Shown here in pieces: positions 43,449 to 52,234 of a DNA stretch of 64,000 nucleotides (positions within the stretch are counted from its first letter, which is position 1; each line of letters starts with the position of its first letter). A program made the position numbers and the translations under genes. The DNA is from JAZXM01 sp964435795 (GTDB taxonomy: Bacteria; Myxococcota_A; UBA9160; UBA4427): positions 1 through 64,000 of the forward strand of contig CAYTAT010000013.1 of the NCBI GenBank assembly GCA_964435795.1, given 5' to 3'. Under the pieces are notes generated by a model. It did not search any database, was not told the origin of the DNA, and saw only the letters and a list, made by a program, of their open reading frames with translations.

Positions 43449-43864
43449 GGTGCAGCCGCCCCTTCGACGAAGGCCACGAGAAAGTCCTCGAGGGCCGCGG
43501 CCATTTCGTCGTTCCATTCCATCGCGAGGCGACGACATGGACCCTCGGCTTTACCCGCCTGGAAGGGACCCACCAGGGTGACCCGCCCGCGGCTCGCCGT
43601 CGTCACGATGGCGCGGTGGGATCCGCGCAGCAATTCGAATTGCACCGCATGAAGATGCTTGTCATCGACCCGAGGCTCACTCAATCTCACCGAGAGTTGT
43701 GGCGCCTCGGAGGCAACCTCCGCGTGAAAGGCTTCGAGGGCCGCGCCAACTCTGACATGGAGGCCCTGGGAGAATCGGCGTGCAGATTCGAGAGCCGCGC
43801 TATTGGCGGACTCGCGACCCGCGAGTTCGCGGCCGAGTACAGCGAGACGGGCATCCAGGGCCAC
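43445..43864 (-). CDS. Hypothetical protein
   Basis: This protein of about 139 residues is not recognised. It is rich in Ala, Glu and Arg and contains mixed helix/strand pattern segments such as AVQFELLRGSHRAIVTTASRG. No signal peptide or membrane segment is visible. GTG 43864 is preferred because GAGGA lies about nine bases upstream; a TTG at 43879 is the alternative. It overlaps the DUF84 gene start by four bases, so translation is probably coupled, and it lies downstream of the M23 peptidase gene. Confidence 0.6.
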   Translation of the reverse strand: MALDARLAVLGRELAGRESANSAALESARRFSQGLHVRVGAALEAFHAEVASEAPQLSVRLSEPRVDDKHLHAVQFELLRGSHRAIVTTASRGRVTLVGPFQAGKAEGPCRRLAMEWNDEMAAALEDFLVAFVEGAAAP

Positions 43865-44003
43865 CTTCTTATTCCTCAATATTTTCGTTTCCAGAGTCGC
43901 AAGCGATCCACCGATCAGCGGAAAGACACTAGCCCGAATCTCAGCTGAATGTGTCGGGGTGTAGCGCGCTGGCAGAGGGCCTCGCGAATTCCCGCCGCGG
44001 CTC

Positions 44004-45419
44004 TCAGAGCGCCTCGTCGGCCGCCAACAAGATCCGCGTGTCGAGGTCGCCGAGCAGCAGATCGCGCCTGGCGGCGAATGCCGGCCAGGATTCGAGGTCG
44101 ATGGGGGCTCCGGCCGGGGCCGTCAGGCTGAGTGGATCGAGATAACGCCCATCCTTCTGCATGCGGAAGCAAACGTGGGGACCGGTGGCCAGACCGGTTT
44201 CTCCCACGTATCCGATTCTCTGCTTCTGCGTAACGACATCACCCACTTTCAGTCCCGACTCGAAGCGCGAAAGGTGGGCGTACCACGAGACGAATCCATT
44301 CGGATGCTGGATCTTGACCAGATTCCCCGAGGCCCCCGCGCGACCGCGATAGATCACCGTTCCGTCGGATACCGCCCAGATCGGCGTCCCCGGGGCCGCC
44401 GCATAATCGATCCCGCGATGCGCACGTACGACGTTCAGGATGGGGTGTTGGCGCGCGCTGCTATAGCTCGAACTGATGCGGCTATATCGAAGCGGAGCCA
44501 CCAGAAAGGCCCTCTCGACCGAGGTCCCATCCGGCCTGTAATAGCTGCCACGACCCTCCCCGAATTCGAAGTAGACCGCGGAATGGGCGCCGGCCTGCCC
44601 GCGATAGCGAGCCGCCAGGATTCGACCCGGCCTCACGTAGACGTCTTCACCCTCGAAGCCCGTTCGATAGAGACGTTCGTAGAGAATCTGGAAACTATCG
44701 CCGGCACGCACGTGGCGACTGAAGTCGATATCCCACGCGAAGAGTTCCGCGAAGTCGGCCGCGAGCCCCGAGTCCTCGCCCAGGATCTCGACCGCCTCGT
44801 AGAGCGAATTCTCGATCACTCCGCCGATCTTCGCGGTCTTTGTGCGCAGAGGGATATGATCCTCGCGTACCCCGAAGCCGGATTCCTCGGAGTAGAGGTA
44901 GAAGCTCTTCTCGGAACTCACCCAGTAGCGGAAACTCTCCAACCTTCCATCGGGTGTCTGGCCCAGCCGGTAGCGGTGCCCGGGCTGTGATCTACGAAAA
45001 TCAAAAGTCGTCAGGAACTCGGCCACGATCGTCTGCACCACCCCGGACTCGATTCCCTGGGCGTGAAGGGAAGCCGAGAGCGATTGGCCCTTTTCGAGGA
45101 TCCCGCGCGTCACGAGCGTGAGGGCGTTCGTGGATACCCGCTCGGCATCCGGATCGGCGGGGTGGTGGATGGGCAGGCTCTCGAAGGAAATCGGTGCATA
45201 CTCGGCCTCCACCACGGAGCGTCCCGCTTCGCTGGAGAACTCTCCGACGCCACGCCTCAACTCGGAGACCACCCCGAGATCTCCGGCCGTAAAAAGGGTC
45301 GGGCTGAGGTCGCTCGCGGGGGCCGCGGACGCGTATAGGAAGAGCGCGCAGACGAGTGCGAGAGTCGGACCATGAACCGAGAGGTTCGCGAAGCCGATTC
45401 GCGCTGGGGGGCTGACCAA
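44004..45419 (-). CDS. M23-family peptidoglycan metallopeptidase
   Basis: This 471-residue exported protein has a signal peptide (ALVCALFLYASAAPAS) and an OapA/LysM-like middle region. A C-terminal LytM domain shows HRGIDYAAAPGTPI (HxxxD zinc site), SWYAHLSRF and GPHVCFRM. The last motif is normally HxH; here the second His is Cys, a variant I recall from other M23 proteins, and Cys could still bind zinc. It probably cuts peptide cross-links in peptidoglycan during growth or division. The TTG at 45419 has AGGAG seven bases upstream. Confidence 0.88.
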   Translation of the reverse strand: MVSPPARIGFANLSVHGPTLALVCALFLYASAAPASDLSPTLFTAGDLGVVSELRRGVGEFSSEAGRSVVEAEYAPISFESLPIHHPADPDAERVSTNALTLVTRGILEKGQSLSASLHAQGIESGVVQTIVAEFLTTFDFRRSQPGHRYRLGQTPDGRLESFRYWVSSEKSFYLYSEESGFGVREDHIPLRTKTAKIGGVIENSLYEAVEILGEDSGLAADFAELFAWDIDFSRHVRAGDSFQILYERLYRTGFEGEDVYVRPGRILAARYRGQAGAHSAVYFEFGEGRGSYYRPDGTSVERAFLVAPLRYSRISSSYSSARQHPILNVVRAHRGIDYAAAPGTPIWAVSDGTVIYRGRAGASGNLVKIQHPNGFVSWYAHLSRFESGLKVGDVVTQKQRIGYVGETGLATGPHVCFRMQKDGRYLDPLSLTAPAGAPIDLESWPAFAARRDLLLGDLDTRILLAADEAL

Positions 45420-45546
45420 AGCGATCTCCTGTGCGAGGAAAAGCGGCGTATATTTAGCGCGTCCAAAGCGCGGAGCCTACGGAGTCGAGCTCTTTTTTGG
45501 GCGATTCAAAACCCGTAGGACTCCCATTCGGCCCTTGGGGGAACTC

Positions 45547-47199
45547 ATGATCGATCTCGGCATCCGGAGGATCCGCGACTTCCGGCCCTCCGGAGTTTTC
45601 CCCGAAGCCCCGCGGAATCGAATTCGCTCCCGGGAATTCGGAAGATTCGGGCCGGGGGGCTCTCCCCCCTGCCGCCGGTCCCTCCGACCCAGGGCATTCC
45701 GTGGACGAAGACTTGCCCCGGGGTTGATGATTGGGTTGCTCTGCATCTGCCCGGCGGATTCCAGGGCGGCGGACCCTCTTCCGGACCCAGCCGTATCCTC
45801 CGAGACCGGGACGGGGGCAAACGGCCGGGGCGCGCGGCTGCTCGCGGAGATGATCCGGATTCCAACCGTCAACCCTCCGGGAAATGAGCGTCCCCTCGCG
45901 GAGCGAATCGCCCGGGAACTCGATGTTCCGGGCATCGAGACACGCGTCATCGCCACGCCCTCCGGCGAGGCGGAGAAGGGCGGGAGGGCCGCGGTCTGGG
46001 CACGCCTGGCCGGGAACGGGGCCGAGCGTCCGCTGATCCTGCTTTCCCACCTGGATGTCGTCCCCGCCAACCCCGAGAATTGGACTCACGATCCCTTCGC
46101 GGGAGAGATCGACCAGGGCTGGATCTGGGGGCGCGGCGCCCTCGACGCGAAGGGCGTGGCCGCCATCCAGATCCTCAGCCTCTTGAGACTGGCCCGGCGC
46201 GAAACGCCCCTGGAGCGCGACATCATCCTTCTCGCCACGCCGGATGAAGAAACAGGGGGGCTGGATGGGGCCGGCTTCCTCGTACGCGAGCATCCCGAAC
46301 TGCTGGCTGAAGCGGAATTCCTGGTCACCGAGGGGGGGGGAGTCCGCGGCTCCCGGGAGGCCAGGGGGGACCTGCCCCGTATTCCGCCGATCTGGAGCGT
46401 CTCCGTGACCGAGAAGAGCCCCTGCTGGCTGGAACTCGAAACCCGGGGCAGGGCGGGTCATGGCTCCACGCCGCGACCCGCCGCCGCCGTTCCGAGGCTG
46501 ATCGCCGCCCTGGACCGAGTGCGGCGCGTGGAGTCGCCGGTCCGCGTACTCGCGGAAGTCGAAGCGATGTTTCTCGCCCTCTCCGAAAATGCCTCCCGGG
46601 AGGATCGCGAGGGTTTCCGATCCCTGGCGCAGAGCCTCGAAAGCGAAGCCGCTTTTCGCAGACGTTTTCTCGCACGGCCGGGCTACAACGCGTTGGTGCG
46701 AAATACCCTATCGATCACCGTTCTCTCCGCCGGTTCCGGGACCAATGTCGTTCCCGCCGAAGCCCGGGCGCGACTCGACGCGCGCCTTCTGCCCGGGGAG
46801 AACTGTGCGGATTTTTCTCGCACGCTCTCCGAGGTGATCGGCGACCCGGAGGTCGGCATCAGGACCCTGCTCTCCTTTCCCTCCCGCAGTTCCTCGGCCG
46901 AGAGCGCACTCTTTCGGGCCATCGAAAACGTGGCTCGCCGCCACGACGAGGACGCCATCGTCGTACCCCGAATGATCTCGGGCTTTACGGATGCCCACTG
47001 GTTCAGGGAAGCGGGCGTCGTCTCCTACGGCTTCGTACCCCGCTGGCTCAACCCCGGTGACGCGCGGGGTGTCCACGGGATCGACGAGAGAATCTCGATC
47101 GAAAACATCGAGGGCGGCGCTTCGATCCTGGTGGAGATCATCGAGGAACTGGCGGCAAAAAACTCCCCCGGATCCCGCTCCCTCAATGACTCCCGATGA
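45547..47199 (+). CDS. M20-family metallohydrolase, exported
   Basis: This protein of about 550 residues is a zinc-dependent peptidase or deacylase. It shows ILLSHLDVVPANP (first metal His/Asp), GRGALDAKGVAA (bridging Asp), ATPDEETGGLDGA (catalytic Glu pair) and the lid domain with RAGHGSTPRP. About 60 basic residues precede a hydrophobic stretch (PGLMIGLLCICPADSRA) that looks like a signal peptide. The true start may therefore be later (ATG 45727), although GGGGGA before ATG 45547 supports the longer form. It overlaps the convergent aminotransferase gene by 17 bp. A G8 run at about 46329-46336 is another slippage-prone site. Confidence 0.85.
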   Translation: MIDLGIRRIRDFRPSGVFPEAPRNRIRSREFGRFGPGGSPPCRRSLRPRAFRGRRLAPGLMIGLLCICPADSRAADPLPDPAVSSETGTGANGRGARLLAEMIRIPTVNPPGNERPLAERIARELDVPGIETRVIATPSGEAEKGGRAAVWARLAGNGAERPLILLSHLDVVPANPENWTHDPFAGEIDQGWIWGRGALDAKGVAAIQILSLLRLARRETPLERDIILLATPDEETGGLDGAGFLVREHPELLAEAEFLVTEGGGVRGSREARGDLPRIPPIWSVSVTEKSPCWLELETRGRAGHGSTPRPAAAVPRLIAALDRVRRVESPVRVLAEVEAMFLALSENASREDREGFRSLAQSLESEAAFRRRFLARPGYNALVRNTLSITVLSAGSGTNVVPAEARARLDARLLPGENCADFSRTLSEVIGDPEVGIRTLLSFPSRSSSAESALFRAIENVARRHDEDAIVVPRMISGFTDAHWFREAGVVSYGFVPRWLNPGDARGVHGIDERISIENIEGGASILVEIIEELAAKNSPGSRSLNDSR

Positions 47200-48526
47200 C
47201 TTCCTGGACGGCCTGGTGGAGCAACTCGAAGAGCTTCTCGACATTTTCGGTTTCGAGACACGAGAAGGCGACACGCAGGTCGCGTGGAGCCGTGGCGATC
47301 AATCCCACGCCGTGTTCCGCCAGCAGGTGAAGCCGGACCTGCTCGGCGTCGGCGCCCTTGAGTTGGACACACATGAAGTAGCCGCTGTTGAAGGGATAGA
47401 CCTCCCAACTTTCAGCGAAGCGCGGCTGCGTGGCGACTTCGTGAACCCTCTGCGCACGAGTGCCCAGGATCTCGGCCTTGGCCTTGCGTTCCGCGTCCAC
47501 GTTCGGCGAAGCCAGGGCTTTCTCGATCAGGGATTGGGAGAGTTGTGAAACATTCGAGATCCCCGCGCGAATGGCTCCCTTCACCTTGGCCTCGAGGATA
47601 TTGCAAATCTCCTCGGCGCGATCCGGGCGCCCCGGGCCGAAAGTGATGAACCCACAGCGTAGGCCCCAGACAAAGAGTTCCTTGGTCGGACCATCGAGTT
47701 TGACCGCCAGCAGATTTTCGTGCAGACCCGTCAGTTCTGCGAAGAGGGATTGGGTGATGGAGGGCGCGCCTATGTGATAGAAGAGACCGAAATAGGCATC
47801 GTCGGTCACCACCACCAGATGCGTACCGCGCTCCGCCTCTTCGCGGAGGGCGCTCAGAATCCCGTCGGCTTCGGCCGGGGTGGGCATATATCCCGTCGGA
47901 TTGTTGGGAAAATTCAGCAGAACGATCAGTTTGTCGCGCTCTTCTCCAGCTTCTCTCAGGGAAGCCGAAAATCCCGCTACGTTGAATCCTCCGTCGGAGT
48001 AGAAGGGAAACGTCCTGATCTTCGCCCCCAGGCGCACCTCGAATCCGAGGCGATAATTGCCCCAGAGTTGATCGGGCAGAAGAATGCAGTCCCCCTCGTC
48101 GACAAAGAGTTCCCCCAGCAAAGAAAGTCCGTGGGTGATGGCCGACGTGGCGACCGGCAGACCGAATGCCTTGCCCTGAAGATCGGGATTCTCGTTCAGG
48201 AGCTTTTCCCGCCAGGCCCGCCTGAGTTCCGGCCGGCCCGCCGCCGGCGCATAGGGGTAGACGTCCCCGGGGTCGAGACCGTCGAGGTGGGATTGGATCG
48301 AGGGGAGAAACATCGGGGCCCCGGACTCGGTGGCAATTCCAATCGTGGCATTGAAGCGATGCGCCTTGGCGCTGGCCTCGGCGGACTGGGAGAGAATCCC
48401 CTTTGGAAAATACAAGCGCTCGCCGTAACGGGAGAGCATGGAGAGCACTTCCGGAGCGGCGGCGGCCAGGGTCTCATTCAACCCGATCGCCAGGGGATTC
48501 AGATCGGCTTGGCTCTGGTTGGTCAT
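47183..48526 (-). CDS. Class I/II PLP-dependent aminotransferase
   Basis: This 447-residue enzyme has the fold-type I aminotransferase motifs: GDVYPYAPAAGRPELRRAW, ATSAITHGLSLL, LLNFPNNPTGYMPTPAEAD, and TDDAYFGLFYH. The PLP Lys is in KLDGPTKELFVWGLR, with the phosphate-binding Arg following. The substrate cannot be told from sequence. GNAT and exported-protein genes lie upstream on the same strand. Confidence 0.87.
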   Translation of the reverse strand: MTNQSQADLNPLAIGLNETLAAAAPEVLSMLSRYGERLYFPKGILSQSAEASAKAHRFNATIGIATESGAPMFLPSIQSHLDGLDPGDVYPYAPAAGRPELRRAWREKLLNENPDLQGKAFGLPVATSAITHGLSLLGELFVDEGDCILLPDQLWGNYRLGFEVRLGAKIRTFPFYSDGGFNVAGFSASLREAGEERDKLIVLLNFPNNPTGYMPTPAEADGILSALREEAERGTHLVVVTDDAYFGLFYHIGAPSITQSLFAELTGLHENLLAVKLDGPTKELFVWGLRCGFITFGPGRPDRAEEICNILEAKVKGAIRAGISNVSQLSQSLIEKALASPNVDAERKAKAEILGTRAQRVHEVATQPRFAESWEVYPFNSGYFMCVQLKGADAEQVRLHLLAEHGVGLIATAPRDLRVAFSCLETENVEKLFELLHQAVQEVIGSH

Positions 48527-48568
48527 GGCAATCGATTCCGGGCCCGAGAAGTGAGCCAGACGTGGACC

Positions 48569-49039
48569 CTACAGCCGTTTGTCCAGAACGTCCATGAAAT
48601 CCCCGAATCCCCGGGCGCGCCAGAAGGCCTGGGCAACGGAATTCTTCTCGGCCACCTGAACTTCTACCCTGCGAACCCCGGCGGCCCGGGCCCAGTCCAG
48701 GGCGGCCTCGACGAGCCGAGTGCCGATCCCCCTGCGACGGGCCTCGTCGCGAACTCCGAGATCGGTGATCTCGGCCCGCTCCGTTTCCTCCATGATGGCC
48801 GGCGAGCGGTCGATGCGAGCGATGCAGAGTCCGAGCAGGTCGCCGTCCTGATCGTAGACCAGGATCGTCGCATCGACGTCCCGCCCCAGGGTGCCCAGAA
48901 GTTCGCGCAATTCTCCACCCGCATCGTCCCGCATCCGAAAGACCGGATCGAGGGGTTCGTGATAATGGGTGATGGCCGTCCATAGCGCGGCCACCCGATC
49001 GAGATCGCGCATCCCCGCTTCTCGAATTCGCCCGCTCAC
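48569..49039 (-). CDS. GNAT-family N-acetyltransferase
   Basis: This protein of about 156 residues carries the acetyl-CoA-binding motif DLGVRDEARRRGIGTRLVEA and the C-terminal NSVAQAFWRARGF typical of GNAT enzymes. The acceptor substrate is unknown. GTG 49039 forms a four-base overlap with the preceding stop and has GGAGG just upstream, so it is preferred over the longer frame from 49060. It is followed by the aminotransferase gene. Confidence 0.85.
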   Translation of the reverse strand: MSGRIREAGMRDLDRVAALWTAITHYHEPLDPVFRMRDDAGGELRELLGTLGRDVDATILVYDQDGDLLGLCIARIDRSPAIMEETERAEITDLGVRDEARRRGIGTRLVEAALDWARAAGVRRVEVQVAEKNSVAQAFWRARGFGDFMDVLDKRL

Positions 49040-49782
49040 GATCCTCCCTTCCGAAACCACGCCGCGTCCATGCGGATCAGTCGGAATTCACCGCGCAGAT
49101 CCCCATCGCTCAGGTACTCCCCGCGCAGCTGATTCCCATCCGGGCTGATACTGAGGGTGCTGAAACGGGTCGCCGCCCGCACGGCTTGGGTGCGCCCGGA
49201 GCCCATGCTGTCCTCGCGACTGAAAATCGGTCCCGACTGCGACGGGACGATGGCCCAGCGCTCGTGGTAGCCCAGCACCGAGACGCGACTCGAATGGAGA
49301 TCTCCCAGCGAGACCCCCGCTCCATCGGGCCGAAGTCTTAGCGTCTTGGATCGTGAACCCAGCGGATCCATCCTCAACCCCGCCCGAATCTCCGCCATCT
49401 GTTCCTCGTTCGGCGACCATGCCCCGCGGCTTCGGGCCCCCTCACCCGAGGCCAGGGTCTCGCGGCGACCCGTCGCATCACGCAGGTCGACCCTGGGAAA
49501 GATCGTCCAGCGGATTCGCGATCCGCTGCGCTCGATGCGCCAGATTCGATCCTGCCAGAGTCGTCGCTCCGGTGACTCGCTAGCGGCATCCGTATAGTGG
49601 ACGAGCAGATACCAATCGCCGAGCAACTCCGACATGGCCTCGGGAAGCCTGACTTCGGGCTGCGTCGACCGAGCCACCGGGGCATGGCTTTCGACAGCCA
49701 CGCAGAAAGCCAGCACGAAAAGCCGCGCGGCCGGATGGCGATGAATACGCCGCGGCCCCGATGATTGATGCCCAATTGGCAA
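49036..49782 (-). CDS. Hypothetical exported protein
   Basis: This protein of up to 248 residues has a hydrophobic N-terminal stretch (ARLFVLAFCVAVESHAPVA) that could be a signal peptide. A beta-rich domain follows with repeated charged strands (GDWYLLVHYTDAA, IWRIERSGSRIRWTIFP), perhaps lipocalin-like. No family was recognised. The start is uncertain; TTG 49782 is the outermost option. It is translationally coupled to the GNAT gene. Confidence 0.6.
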   Translation of the reverse strand: MPIGHQSSGPRRIHRHPAARLFVLAFCVAVESHAPVARSTQPEVRLPEAMSELLGDWYLLVHYTDAASESPERRLWQDRIWRIERSGSRIRWTIFPRVDLRDATGRRETLASGEGARSRGAWSPNEEQMAEIRAGLRMDPLGSRSKTLRLRPDGAGVSLGDLHSSRVSVLGYHERWAIVPSQSGPIFSREDSMGSGRTQAVRAATRFSTLSISPDGNQLRGEYLSDGDLRGEFRLIRMDAAWFRKGGS

Positions 49783-50043
49783 AACTTTTCCTTCTTTGCC
49801 TCGCCCAGTCGCTATGCTGGGGCCGTCCGGCGCGGGACCGAAGCCTCGGCAGCCTGGTCTCGTTCAAATAATCTCTTTGAATATCAAATACTTGGAGAAA
49901 GGGATAGCCTACTCGAAGCCGCTTGGAGAAGCGAGAACGAGTTGGCATGGGCCTTGCGCCGGATCTCACCGTGCCGCCTCGCCTGAGGCAACCCTCGAAA
50001 TCGCGACTCCCTTCGGCGCCTCTCTCATCGTACTGGAAAAGCA

Positions 50044-52149
50044 TTGACGCTCTGGATCATCCATCGGCAAGCCCACCATCGCAATCTCCTGGCCCGACTC
50101 GCCGGCGCCGGGCAGGGAACGGTACTCGCGGGGCCCGAGGAAGACATCTTCGAAAGCCTCTCGGCCGGAGACCGGGTGCTGCTGGGAGTCTCGGAGGACT
50201 TCGAGGCGGAATTGGCCTTCGTGGGGCGGCAATGGCAACGCGTCTCCGAGGCTCGCTGGCTCCTGCTGGCCGCGCCCGGGGATCTCGCCGAGGCCAGACG
50301 CCTCTTCGACAGTCTGCCGGCCCGTTGGCTCCCCTACCCGCCAGATTCCCCCACCCTGCGACGAACCCTGCGCGATCTCGATCGGCCGAGCCGAATTCTC
50401 TCCCTCTCGGCTCGACGGGAGCGCGACGCCCTCGGCGAGCGCTTCGATCGCTGGTTCGGCAACACCGAATTGCCGGAACTGGAGCGTGCCATCGACCCCG
50501 GCCTGGAATCCGTTCCGATTCTGCTGCTCGGGGAAGTGGGAACGGGCAGGGGCCTGATCGCGCGCTACATCCACGCTTTTGGCGGCCACGGCGAAGGCGC
50601 GTTCGTCCATGTGAGTTGCCCGGGGATTCGGGGCCGAGCGGAATTGATCGACGCGATCGCCGGATCCGCTGAGGAGAGTGGGGATCGGAGCCTGGTCTGG
50701 CTCGAAGAAGTCGATCGGCTGCCCTGGGCGCTTCAGAGGGAACTCCGCGATTGGATCGAGTTCGGCGCTCCCGCGGAACTTCTGGGACTGCGGCGCATTC
50801 GCTGGCTGGCCGGAGCGAGCGACGCGGAGGATCTCGACGCCGACCCCGGCCTGGAGGCGCGCCTCGGCGAGACGCTCTCCGGCCTGACCCTGCGGCTTCC
50901 GACCCTGCGCGAGGCGCCCGAAAGCATCGACCGCGTCGTGCTGGAGACCGCGTCGGCCTGGAGCGGCGCACGGGGCGAAACACCCCGCCGCTTCAGCCCC
51001 GAAGCCCTCGACGTGCTCGCCTCCCACCCCTGGCTCGGCAATCACCACGAACTCGAGGCGGTGGTCATCCGCACTCTCTCGGTGGGGAGCAATGACCCCC
51101 TCCTCCCTGCGGATCTACGTTTTCCCGGGGATGGTGGCCTGCTCGACGCCCTCGGGACCTCTTCGGCAAGCTTCGCATTCGACGAAGTCGAATCCGAAGC
51201 GCTCGCGGCGGATTTCGGATCCGAAGACGGCGATCTCCAGCGGGTTTTCGAGGGGCCGGACACGCCTGAACCCCTCTTCGGAGCATCGGATTTCGAAAGC
51301 GCGAACCCGACTCCAGCGGGCGACGAGGCGGACCCCTCGAGCGAGGCCTTGCGGCTCGCCTTCGAAGCGGCCGAGAGCGGGTTCGCTGCGCCCGCGCCCG
51401 ACCCCGCCGAGGGCGGATCCCACGCAATAGACCCCGGGGGGCCAATGGCTCCCAGGGCCCTCGGCATGCCGGGCGAAGGGGATGCGGGCGGCGAAAGAGG
51501 GAACTCCGGCAGCGAAAACGAAGCGTCGGAACTGCGTCGGGTCGTCCGAGCCCTGGCCCACGAGATCCGGAACCCCCTGGTCTCGATCCGGACCTTCTCC
51601 GAGTTGCTCCCGGATCGCTACGAGGATCCCGAATTCCGAGACCAGTTCCGAGAGTGGATCGGACGCGATGTCGCCCGAATCGACGGAGCGGTCAGCCGTC
51701 TCCAGAGCCTGGTCGAGCAGCAGCAGGTCGAACCCGTACCCGTCGACCTGGCCCACCTGCTGGACAAACTCCTCGCCGAGCATTCCGATGACATCCGCAC
51801 ACGACGCCTGCTGGTACTCAAGGAACTCGATTACGGGCAGCCCCACGCGTTCGGAGACCCCATGCTGTTGCGGGATGCCTTCGGGGGACTCCTCGATCGC
51901 GCCTTCGAGCAGATCCCGGAGCGCGGCGACCTCTACATCGCTTCCAAGCATCACGACGACGAGCCCAGCCTGCGCGTGCTGATCCGATACGCGTGTGACG
52001 AAGCCGACCGAGAGGCGGCCCCCGAAGATCTGGAGAGCCTGCTGGCCCAGACCCTGGTTCAGACCCTCGGCGGGAGCTTCACCTCGGATACCACGGCAGC
52101 CGATGAGCGCGTGATCGTCATCGATCTGCTGGCACCCCAACCCGAGTAG
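50044..52149 (+). CDS. Degenerate sigma-54-type AAA+ domain fused to a histidine-kinase-like domain
   Basis: This 701-residue protein has an unusual order of domains. Residues 1-115 look like a worn receiver. Residues 140-330 resemble the NtrC AAA+ module: Walker A is GEVGTGRG (Lys replaced by Arg), Walker B is SLVWLEEVD, and the GAFTGA loop that contacts sigma-54 is absent. An acidic linker spans about 370-490. HisKA at 495-560 keeps the phospho-accepting His in ALAHEIRNPLVSI. The ATPase-like end (about 575-700) has GDPMLLRDAFGGLLDRAF where an N box should be and no DxGxG. Both ATPase units thus look inactive. The start is TTG. It is followed 85 bp later by an intact NtrC-type regulator, its likely partner. 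Confidence 0.82.
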   Translation: MTLWIIHRQAHHRNLLARLAGAGQGTVLAGPEEDIFESLSAGDRVLLGVSEDFEAELAFVGRQWQRVSEARWLLLAAPGDLAEARRLFDSLPARWLPYPPDSPTLRRTLRDLDRPSRILSLSARRERDALGERFDRWFGNTELPELERAIDPGLESVPILLLGEVGTGRGLIARYIHAFGGHGEGAFVHVSCPGIRGRAELIDAIAGSAEESGDRSLVWLEEVDRLPWALQRELRDWIEFGAPAELLGLRRIRWLAGASDAEDLDADPGLEARLGETLSGLTLRLPTLREAPESIDRVVLETASAWSGARGETPRRFSPEALDVLASHPWLGNHHELEAVVIRTLSVGSNDPLLPADLRFPGDGGLLDALGTSSASFAFDEVESEALAADFGSEDGDLQRVFEGPDTPEPLFGASDFESANPTPAGDEADPSSEALRLAFEAAESGFAAPAPDPAEGGSHAIDPGGPMAPRALGMPGEGDAGGERGNSGSENEASELRRVVRALAHEIRNPLVSIRTFSELLPDRYEDPEFRDQFREWIGRDVARIDGAVSRLQSLVEQQQVEPVPVDLAHLLDKLLAEHSDDIRTRRLLVLKELDYGQPHAFGDPMLLRDAFGGLLDRAFEQIPERGDLYIASKHHDDEPSLRVLIRYACDEADREAAPEDLESLLAQTLVQTLGGSFTSDTTAADERVIVIDLLAPQPE

Positions 52150-52234
52150 AAGCTCGCGCGGCCCGAAAGCGCTTTCGGAAGGGGATCCCCGGGGATTCCA
52201 GGATTTCTCCTGGGACCGTGATACAGTGACGGGG

